This document shows positions 31,485-37,020 of a stretch of 37,020 bases of DNA, in pieces (position 1 is the stretch's first letter; each line of letters begins with the position of its first letter). The position numbers and the translations under genes were made by a program. The notes beneath the pieces are model-generated. The model did no database searches. It had not been told where the DNA came from and saw only the letters and a program-made list of their open reading frames with translations. The stretch spans positions 1 through 37,020 of the forward strand of contig JAHBVH010000082.1 in the NCBI GenBank assembly GCA_019637645.1, in the 5' to 3' direction. Origin of the DNA: Caldilineaceae bacterium (GTDB lineage Bacteria > Chloroflexota > Anaerolineae > Caldilineales > Caldilineaceae).

Positions 31485-33542
31485 CTACGATGCTTCGAGC
31501 GCTTGGCGACGGAAGCGTAAACTAAAGAGGGTGCCCGCAAAGATCACAATAAAGAGGAGCACGCCAATGGCCGAGGCGTAGCCAAAATCACCCTCGGCCA
31601 GTTGATAGTACATCTGCAACCCGGGGACATAGGTGGCATAGCCGGGGCCGCCACGGGTGTAGATGTAGATCTGGGCAAAGCCTTGGATGGTGCCGGCCAG
31701 GGTAAAGAAGATCAGCAGACGCATTTGGGGGATGAGCAGCGGCACGTCGATATTCCAGAATTGTCGCCACCAGTTGGCCCCGTCGATCTTGGCGGCATCA
31801 TACATTTCCGTGCTAATGTTAAGCAGACCACCCATATAGATCAGAAAGGGGAATGCGCTAATATAGGGAAAACCCGCACCGATAATCGCCCAGAGTGCCG
31901 TACTTTCGTTGCCTAGCCAAGCCCGCGACCAGTCGTTTAGGCCAAAGATCCGCAAAACCTGATTCAGCAACCCTGCATAAGGATCATAGACCATGCGCCA
32001 TAAGAAGACGCTGATCAGCCCCGGCACCACCGCGGGCAGCACAAAAAGGGTGCGGAAGACATATTGATGGACGGTGTTGCGCAGTCGAAAGATCAACTCG
32101 GCCACCAATAACGGCATGGTCAAGGTCTTGAGGAGACTCGTGATCAACAACAGCCCCAAGTTGAGGAAGCCAACCCGGAAGTAGAAGTCGCTGGTCAGAA
32201 TCCGGCGGTAGTTTTCAAAGCCAATAAATTCAGTGACGGTGCGGATGCTGAAATTGGTAAAGCTATAGTAGAACGCCATAGCCGCGGGATAGTAGCTAAA
32301 GACCAAAATGAGCACCATGGAAGGCAAAATAAAGAAATAGGCCGTTCGTTGCCGCCACGCAAAACGGAGCTGTTGGCCCGTTGCGCGTCGCCAGCGCTGG
32401 ACAGCCGCGATCAAGGCTACCAACAAGGCTAGCAAGAAAACTAGATTGAGCCCGGCCCAAGCCATGCGCAAGGTCGCGGCGGTACCGGCCCCAGCAATCG
32501 CTTCTAGATTGATGGTCTGCCATACATCATTGCGCGGGAGAAGCGTGAGTACGCCGTCCTGCTCGAGCAGCGCCCCGACATCACTGGTCGTGGCACGCCC
32601 CGTAAAGAGCAGACGGGTCGCTTCGTCGACAATATAAACATCCCCATGGGAATCCGCGGCCAAATAGAGCAATTGCACACTTTCGGCTTCGGCCGGTGTG
32701 GCATAGACGCTACGCATATTATATTCGGAGAGGTGAACCGCCCACTGCGTCGCGCCATCCCCATTTAGCAAAACCAAGTTGCCACGCCCATCGCCAACCA
32801 AGATTTGGTCCGTACTAGCTAGATAGCGAATATCGGTCGGCGGCTGGGTGAGGGTGATCTTCCATAGCTCATTGCCAGCATCATCCAACCGGCTGACGCG
32901 CGAGTTGGCCGTGCCATAGACGGCCCCACTACCCGTGGTGACATCCATCGCGGTAATGGTGAATTCGGCCCGTGTGGCATAAGCGGCTTTGTCGGCGTCG
33001 CTAGCATAAAAAGAAGTCCAATAGCGGTCACTATAGGCCCCGCTGCCATAGGCGACGACCAAGCCTTCCGCCGCGGCCTTGAGCCCGACCACCCGCCCCG
33101 TAACGGGGAGTGTCCGTTGGACAGCCAAGGTGTTATCTAGCACCTGCACTTGACCATCAGAAGTCCCGACATAGATCGCCGTCCCGTCTGCCGAAACCGC
33201 CAATCCACCAATCAGGTTCTCAAATTGCACTTCCTGGCGCGGCTGCCCTTGGTCAAGCAAGATGACACGATTATCTAACGTCGCGACCAAGAGTTGCCCC
33301 GGCCCATAGGGCGCAGCCAAAACGACGCCCTCGCTGCGGGTCGGGAGTGGATCAATGACAGTCGCATCAGTGCGGCTTAGGAGAAGGGGAAGCGCTGTAT
33401 TGACGATGAGCAGCAGGATGAGAATGCCGAACACATAGCGCAGGGCACTACGGTGAAATCGTTCTGGGGTAGGCGCGGCTGGGGCAGGCGCTGTGTTGCT
33501 AACAGCCGGTGAACGCAATGGCTGTTGCGACTCTACACTCAT
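31485..33542 (-). CDS. MalF-like sugar ABC permease fused to an extracytoplasmic beta-propeller
   Basis: This 685-residue protein is far longer than a usual CUT1 permease (about 290-330). Residues 1-34 are polar; a first helix spans 35-55. Residues about 68-345 form a PQQ/WD-like beta-propeller with repeating blades (VLAAPYGPGQLLVATLDNRV, SADGTAIYVGTSDGQVQVLD, VYGTANSRVSRLDDAGNELW, ILVGDGRGNLVLLNGDGATQW, YLAADSHGDVYIVDEATRLL). A second helix is at 358-382, and from about 398 a standard MalF-type permease follows with EAA loop EMYDAAKIDGANWWRQFWNI near 579-598. Topology puts the propeller outside the membrane. The ATG at 33542 has AAGGG nine bases upstream; a frame reaching 33629 runs through a hairpin and is rejected. 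E. coli MalF also has a large external loop, but of unrelated fold. Confidence 0.9.
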   Translation of the reverse strand: MSVESQQPLRSPAVSNTAPAPAAPTPERFHRSALRYVFGILILLLIVNTALPLLLSRTDATVIDPLPTRSEGVVLAAPYGPGQLLVATLDNRVILLDQGQPRQEVQFENLIGGLAVSADGTAIYVGTSDGQVQVLDNTLAVQRTLPVTGRVVGLKAAAEGLVVAYGSGAYSDRYWTSFYASDADKAAYATRAEFTITAMDVTTGSGAVYGTANSRVSRLDDAGNELWKITLTQPPTDIRYLASTDQILVGDGRGNLVLLNGDGATQWAVHLSEYNMRSVYATPAEAESVQLLYLAADSHGDVYIVDEATRLLFTGRATTSDVGALLEQDGVLTLLPRNDVWQTINLEAIAGAGTAATLRMAWAGLNLVFLLALLVALIAAVQRWRRATGQQLRFAWRQRTAYFFILPSMVLILVFSYYPAAMAFYYSFTNFSIRTVTEFIGFENYRRILTSDFYFRVGFLNLGLLLITSLLKTLTMPLLVAELIFRLRNTVHQYVFRTLFVLPAVVPGLISVFLWRMVYDPYAGLLNQVLRIFGLNDWSRAWLGNESTALWAIIGAGFPYISAFPFLIYMGGLLNISTEMYDAAKIDGANWWRQFWNIDVPLLIPQMRLLIFFTLAGTIQGFAQIYIYTRGGPGYATYVPGLQMYYQLAEGDFGYASAIGVLLFIVIFAGTLFSLRFRRQALEAS

Positions 33543-33572
33543 AATCTTTAACCCTTTGAGTAAGTAGAAACA

Positions 33573-33622
33573 GCACAACAATCGTTGTGTCCGCACATAG
33601 GCAGACGCAACGATTGTTGTGC
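33573..33622 (-). promoter_or_regulatory. Intercistronic hairpin between the sugar-binding and MalF-like genes
   Basis: Perfect 15-base arms GCACAACAATCGTTG (33573-33587) and CAACGATTGTTGTGC (33608-33622) are separated by 20 bases, about 30 bases before the MalF-like start. Such a stem can protect the upstream binding-protein mRNA, as in E. coli malE-malF, and reduce expression of the permeases. Confidence 0.7.
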
Positions 33623-33682
33623 CAATCAAATCAAGGAAACCCTCGCCATCCGGCGTTGGTTAGGCAAAGCAGGGTGTTGCCT

Positions 33683-33708
33683 AGCAGGCCCAACTATCTT
33701 TGCCTGCT
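33683..33708 (-). terminator. Hairpin just after the sugar-binding-protein gene
   Basis: AGCAGGC (33683-33689) and GCCTGCT (33702-33708) pair perfectly around a 12-base loop, 16 bases after the stop codon of the gene at 33724. With the 33573-33622 stem it makes two hairpins in this gap. It may attenuate transcription; no T-run is present. Confidence 0.5.
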
Positions 33709-33723
33709 GACGGCTGCGCAATA

Positions 33724-35376
33724 CTAAACGCCTGGCTCTCTTGCCGGATTGCTAATATCGTCCATGGAAAGGTTGCTGCGTTCGACAATGCCCTGCAAGT
33801 TATCCGTGATGTATGCCTGGAGTTGGGTTGCATACTGATCGGGGGTGATGGTTTCTTCGAGGACATCCTTAAACATATTGCGTAGATCGGTTTGGAAGTC
33901 GCCACCACCAGCGCTCGTCCAGAAGCCATTATAGTTGGTTTCGGCGTTGCCGGTGAAGGTCAATTGGTCCCACAGCGCCTGAATTTCCGGCGGATCTTGC
34001 ATGTTGTTCACCAAGAGCGGACCAGCTGGCGAGAATTCATTGGCTTGGCGTAACCCTTCGTTCCAGAGGCTAAAGCCAGGCGCAGTGCTGAAGAACATGA
34101 CAAAGGCCAACGCCCGGTCGACCTGTTCCTGATTCTTGTTGATAATGCTCAGGTACGGCCCAGGTGCCGATTCGACCGCCTTGGCCGAAGTCTGAACCAA
34201 GGAGGTCATCATCGAGGGATTTTCGAAGGTGGACCAAGCAAAGGGCGAGATATCCGTCTCGATCTTCAATTGTTCCAGCCGTTCCGGGCTGATCGATTCC
34301 ATATCGCGGAGCATGGTGGGGATCGACCAGGTGCCATTGCTCATAATGGCCGTCTGTTGTTGCAAGAAGGGGGCATAGGCGTCGCTGATGACAAAGAAGT
34401 CTTCCGTGGCATATTCGGGGAACATCTTCGCCATGTTGTTGGCTAGATCCGCCACTTCAGCCGTGTCAAAGCGCAAGGTCCCTTGCTGAATCCCGTTGAA
34501 GAAGCGTTGGATGTTGTAGGTATACTTTTCGTGAATAAAGGGATCTTTGGGGTCAAAGTCAAAGACGCCATCTTTGTCTGGCTCAAAGTTCCAGTCGCCG
34601 GGTTGGGCGCGCACCTCTTCGACCCAGTTGACATGATATTGATCGAAGTAGATTTCGGCCAACCATTGGGGCGCTTGCCAAATGTAGTTGACGGACATGG
34701 GCGTATGGCCGGCGGTGAGCAGGGCATCGTTCACGGCCAAAAATTCATCCCAGGTGGTGGGTGGCGCTGCCGAGATTTTGTCGAAGATCTCTTGGTTGTA
34801 GAACCAATAGGTGTGGACCGAGCGCATATGGACCATAATCCGCTCGCCTTTATTGTTCTTCCCGCGCAGGGCTTCCCATTGAATATCCTGATCCCAGGCG
34901 TTGCCCGTGAAGGGATTGGTGGTCTTACGGTATTGATCCAGATTCACATAGCCATTATAGGAAGAGAGGTAGTTGCCGGAAACCACATCGGGCCGAATAT
35001 TCCCAGCGGCCACCTGTGTCCCTAACCACTGCGGGTAGTCGCCCGCTCCCAAATTGGGGAATTCCCAGGCAATTTCTACGCCAGGGATGGTGTCCTGAAA
35101 CGCTTCGGACATCAAGGTCATTGGCTCTTCAGGAATATTTTCCCCGGTCAAGGCGATGACTACCTCGCCCGCTTCTTGGGCTGGTGCCGGAGTTGCTGTC
35201 GCCGCGGCACTATCGGCGGGGGCCGCGGTTGCTACCGGAGCAACTGTCGGCGCGGGTGCCGGGTTGCTTGGTGAACAAGCCGCCAACGCGACTGTACCAG
35301 CAAGACCGCCGCTGATCTTGAGGAAGGTCCGGCGACTCACTTGCTGGACGCGCGAAATATTCTGTTGTTCTGTCAT
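33724..35376 (-). CDS. CUT1 sugar ABC transporter substrate-binding protein, Tat lipoprotein
   Basis: This 550-residue binding protein has a twin-arginine signal SRRTFLK (residues 14-20), a hydrophobic stretch and a lipobox LAAC with the lipid cysteine at 34, then an Ala/Pro-rich linker to about 70. The mature part has family 1 features such as GEVVIALTGENIPEEPM and the C-terminal lobe with IMSNGTWSIPTMLRDME. Use of the Tat route suggests it folds before export. GGAAAG lies four bases before the ATG. It leads the minus-strand operon with the MalF-like, MalG-like and glycosidase genes; no ATPase gene is present. Substrate is not evident from the sequence. Confidence 0.92.
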   Translation of the reverse strand: MTEQQNISRVQQVSRRTFLKISGGLAGTVALAACSPSNPAPAPTVAPVATAAPADSAAATATPAPAQEAGEVVIALTGENIPEEPMTLMSEAFQDTIPGVEIAWEFPNLGAGDYPQWLGTQVAAGNIRPDVVSGNYLSSYNGYVNLDQYRKTTNPFTGNAWDQDIQWEALRGKNNKGERIMVHMRSVHTYWFYNQEIFDKISAAPPTTWDEFLAVNDALLTAGHTPMSVNYIWQAPQWLAEIYFDQYHVNWVEEVRAQPGDWNFEPDKDGVFDFDPKDPFIHEKYTYNIQRFFNGIQQGTLRFDTAEVADLANNMAKMFPEYATEDFFVISDAYAPFLQQQTAIMSNGTWSIPTMLRDMESISPERLEQLKIETDISPFAWSTFENPSMMTSLVQTSAKAVESAPGPYLSIINKNQEQVDRALAFVMFFSTAPGFSLWNEGLRQANEFSPAGPLLVNNMQDPPEIQALWDQLTFTGNAETNYNGFWTSAGGGDFQTDLRNMFKDVLEETITPDQYATQLQAYITDNLQGIVERSNLSMDDISNPAREPGV

Positions 35377-35599
35377 TGCTCTTTCCTTTGGTATTGCAAA
35401 TGTTGATTGTTGCGAACTGAAACTAATGAGAGCGTGCTGACAAGCCCGACTGGGGAGGGGGGCTTATCAATTTCAATGAGTGCAACAAGGGAAAACTGCG
35501 CAAACTGCTACCGGGCTTTGCCCAAAGATGACTGCCTACCGCGTGGCGAACTACAATGGGAGCACCAGATATTTCCTTGTAAGACAGTTGCTATACACA
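35377..35599. other. Leader region of the sugar importer operon
   Basis: These bases lie between the predicted transcription start near 35594 and the binding-protein ATG. They hold the ribosome site, but I see no clear riboswitch or long stem. The 18-mer GTGCTGACAAGCCCGACT at 35434-35451 also occurs in the binding-protein gene at 23246-23263. An 87-codon plus-strand frame crosses the region but has no gene-like features. Confidence 0.4.
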
Positions 35600-35630
35600 A
35601 ACTATACTATAGTTGCAGAATCCGTGCAAC
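35600..35630. promoter_or_regulatory. Two overlapping dyads on the sugar operon promoter
   Basis: AACTATA-C-TATAGTT (35600-35614) covers the -10, and GTTGCA-N7-TGCAAC (35612-35630) covers the spacer and -35. Both are perfect. They are good candidate operator sites for a repressor. Which regulator binds is unknown; neither matches the dyads near the ROK or LacI genes. Confidence 0.5.
35601..35629 (-). promoter_or_regulatory. Sigma-70-type promoter of the sugar importer operon
   Basis: On the minus strand TTGCAC (35629-35624), a 17-base spacer and TATAGT (35606-35601) form a promoter with four of six -35 matches, TTG followed by A at position 5 being replaced partly, and a good -10. The start would be near 35594, giving a leader of about 220 bases. 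Confidence 0.5.
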
Positions 35631-35719
35631 GCTAAAATTTCTTAGGAGCTATTTAACCTTATTCAGATAACGTTTCGGTATAACCGCCCCGCGCCCAACG
35701 GACCCCCGAAAGCCACCGG

Positions 35720-35771
35720 GCTAGCGCACAAGGCCCGCGCAAGCGGGCTTTAGCGGGCGTCATGCGCTAGC
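35720..35771 (-). terminator. Cruciform-like hairpin downstream of the Ldh2-type gene
   Basis: Outer arms GCTAGCGCA (35720-35728) and TGCGCTAGC (35763-35771) enclose the inner stem GCCCGC-GCAA-GCGGGC (35733-35748). It lies 25 bases past the stop of the gene at 35796 and probably ends its transcript, separating it from the sugar operon promoter. The inner stem resembles the one at 1652-1670, so it may be a dispersed repeat doing this job. Confidence 0.6.
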
Positions 35772-35795
35772 ACTGTCCCTTTGGCGGTGCGTTCT

Positions 35796-36806
35796 TTAGT
35801 CCCAGGGGACCGGCACGCCAAGGCGCTCGCTGGCTGCTCTGGCGTTTTCCTGTTCCATTTCGCCATAGCGAATGCCATTCTGGCGGTGGCGGGCGAGGAT
35901 ATCTTCTTCTACCGCGCCGGGCAAGCGGGCGCGATCATAGCCGGGCATGGGTTGGTAATGGGTCTCGATATCGCGCGCCAAGCGGTCACTCTCGGCGCGG
36001 AAGAGCGCTTCGGGCACAACGCTGTCGATGTTGATCGCCAAGACCATACCCCCATGGCGGGCCGCTGACCAGCGATTCCAACTGTCGTCCGAGAGGGTGA
36101 AGCCCGTTAGGCCGCCCCCCATTAACGTGGCGACCGCGCCATAGCCCACGCTTTTGAAGAACGCAGCCGGAATCATAGAAAAGAGGGCTTCAAATTCCGG
36201 TCCGCGCTGGTAGTCGGCCAGAATACAGGTGGCAGCGTCGAGCACTACCGGCGGTTCTTCGCCCCCAGGAATGGCAAAGCAGATGGGGGGATTGCCAAAG
36301 TAGCCTAAGTGGGCATCGGGGTTAGGGCCACCACCGTCGGTCTTCTGCTGTCCTTGATTGCGGTAGCCCTGCACCGAAAAGCCGATACAGCCTTGCTCCA
36401 TACAGAGGCGTGCATAGTGGCCTGCCGAGCCATAGTGACCAATATAGCGGACGAGGCCCATGCCAATCCCCACTTCCTTGGCCTTGGCAATGGCATGTTG
36501 GGTGGCCTGAACCATCGGCCAATAGCCCAAGGTGCCATCGCCTTCAATGACAACGGCTGTTGGGGTCTCGTGGACAAGCTGGATGTTGGGCTGGGGATTG
36601 AGCTTGCCCTCGGCAAACGAGCGGGTATAGCCATTGACTGTACGCGTCCCGTGGCTGCGCACCCCGCGCAGATCCGAGTTGACTAGCAGGCGGCTAATAG
36701 TCGCTGCGTGCTCGGGGACAAGCCCCGCTTTTTCAAAACAGGCTGTTGCAAAAGCAAGCAACCGATCTTCCTGAACTTGGACAAATGCTTCCGGTGGGCG
36801 ATTCAT
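35796..36806 (-). CDS. Malate/L-lactate/ureidoglycolate dehydrogenase family (Ldh2) oxidoreductase
   Basis: This 336-residue NAD(P)-dependent oxidoreductase belongs to the Ldh2/malate-lactate dehydrogenase family, not to the Rossmann-fold lactate dehydrogenases. The family motif RGVRSHG (residues 47-53, with catalytic-type His 52) and HYGSAGHYARL are present, with MGGGLTGFTLSDDSW near the C-terminal part. Members reduce or oxidise 2-oxo/2-hydroxy acids, including sugar-derived acids such as 2,3-diketo-L-gulonate. AAAGG lies seven bases before the ATG at 36806. It is upstream of the sugar importer in the same direction but has its own terminator-like stem, so it may be co-regulated rather than co-transcribed. 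A role in catabolism of the imported sugar is inferred. Confidence 0.9.
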   Translation of the reverse strand: MNRPPEAFVQVQEDRLLAFATACFEKAGLVPEHAATISRLLVNSDLRGVRSHGTRTVNGYTRSFAEGKLNPQPNIQLVHETPTAVVIEGDGTLGYWPMVQATQHAIAKAKEVGIGMGLVRYIGHYGSAGHYARLCMEQGCIGFSVQGYRNQGQQKTDGGGPNPDAHLGYFGNPPICFAIPGGEEPPVVLDAATCILADYQRGPEFEALFSMIPAAFFKSVGYGAVATLMGGGLTGFTLSDDSWNRWSAARHGGMVLAINIDSVVPEALFRAESDRLARDIETHYQPMPGYDRARLPGAVEEDILARHRQNGIRYGEMEQENARAASERLGVPVPWD

Positions 36807-36822
36807 GACATGACCTTTCTAT

Positions 36823-36862
36823 TGCTCTATCAAGGGTGCTCTATCAAGGGTGCTCTATAAAG
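36823..36862. repeat. 14-base tandem repeat in the leader of the Ldh2-type gene
   Basis: TGCTCTATCAAGGG occurs twice exactly (36823-36836, 36837-36850), followed by a partial third copy TGCTCTATAAAG. It starts 17 bases upstream of the ATG at 36806. Copy-number change would alter leader or promoter length. Confidence 0.75.
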
Positions 36863-36977
36863 TGCTTGGGGAGGTATCTACAGATCGTACAGCCCACCGC
36901 TCCGCTTGTGCAAGTTCGCTGAACCAAGAGAGACTATTCATCCGCGACCATTCCATCGAGAAAATAGGACGGGGATA

Positions 36978-37020
36978 GACGCGGCGGAACGCGGATAAAA
37001 AATCCGCGTTCCGCCGCGTC
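36978..37020. repeat. Perfect 19-base inverted repeat at the right window edge
   Basis: Arms of 19 GC-rich bases, beginning GACGCGGCGGAACGCGGAT, flank an AAAAA loop and end exactly at the window edge, so the element may continue. It lies about 170 bases upstream of the Ldh2-type gene. It could be a terminator of an upstream neighbour or a dispersed palindrome. Confidence 0.7.

Noticed and set aside
33543..33629. Longer start of the MalF-like gene
   Set aside because: The extension crosses a 15-base perfect hairpin and has no transporter features; the ATG at 33542 has AAGGG upstream.
35407..35670. An 87-codon plus-strand frame upstream of the sugar operon
   Set aside because: It has no ribosome site, mixed composition, and crosses the likely promoter; only the 18-base match to another gene is notable.
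1..37020. tRNA, rRNA, riboswitch or integrase-flanked island
   Set aside because: By eye I found no TPsiC-type GTTCGAATC arms, rRNA-like sequence, classical riboswitch core or recombinase gene. A tRNAscan or Rfam search would be decisive.

Overview
The window looks like a piece of a Chloroflexota (green non-sulfur bacteria and relatives) chromosome. The reasons are a keto-carotenoid gene set (CrtO-type ketolase, fused CrtYcd-type lycopene cyclase, CruF hydratase) of the kind known from Roseiflexus and Herpetosiphon, solute-binding lipoproteins with Ala/Pro/Thr linkers, a membrane protein with an N-terminal four-cysteine motif and Ig-like domains that I recall from this phylum, and many palindromic intergenic repeats. 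I see no tRNA, rRNA, CRISPR array, prophage or transposase gene.

Layout. (1) 1-7379, minus strand: an Opp/Dpp-type ABC importer. A ROK regulator is followed by two permeases, two ATPases, a 61-residue membrane protein and, after a hairpin-rich gap, the solute-binding lipoprotein, whose C-terminus runs off the left edge. (2) 7380-8678: a long regulatory gap with a well-formed ROK promoter and dyad, then a plus-strand DedA-family gene. (3) 8732-13102, minus: a tightly packed or overlapping run of two CNNM/CorC-type CBS proteins, an XRE regulator, a PP2C/SpoIIE-like phosphatase and a P-loop kinase-like protein. (4) 13170-19629, minus: crtO, the lycopene cyclase gene, cruF, a CCA-adding enzyme/poly(A) polymerase, and a membrane-anchored Cys-motif/Ig-like protein. 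(5) 19928-28213, plus: a LacI regulator followed by a second complete Opp/Dpp-type importer. (6) 28356-36806, minus: an Ldh2-type dehydrogenase, then a CUT1-type sugar importer (Tat-lipoprotein binding protein, MalF-like and MalG-like permeases) ending in a glycoside-hydrolase-like protein.

How the parts fit. All three importers sit with ROK or LacI regulators or a glycosidase, so I read much of the window as carbohydrate acquisition, including the two 'peptide-type' systems. That is inference. The CUT1 locus has no ATPase gene and would have to use a shared MsmX/MalK-like ATPase. The carotenoid genes would convert lycopene toward a monocyclic, ketolated, 1'-hydroxylated carotenoid.

Most notable features: the MalF-like permease carries an extracytoplasmic beta-propeller of about 280 residues between its first two membrane segments; every intercistronic gap of the CUT1 operon holds a large, sequence-unrelated hairpin; the gaps of the plus-strand Opp operon hold copies of one palindromic repeat family; and three regulated promoters (ROK, LacI, CUT1) each show a consensus-like sigma-70 promoter with a dyad placed on the -10 or start region.
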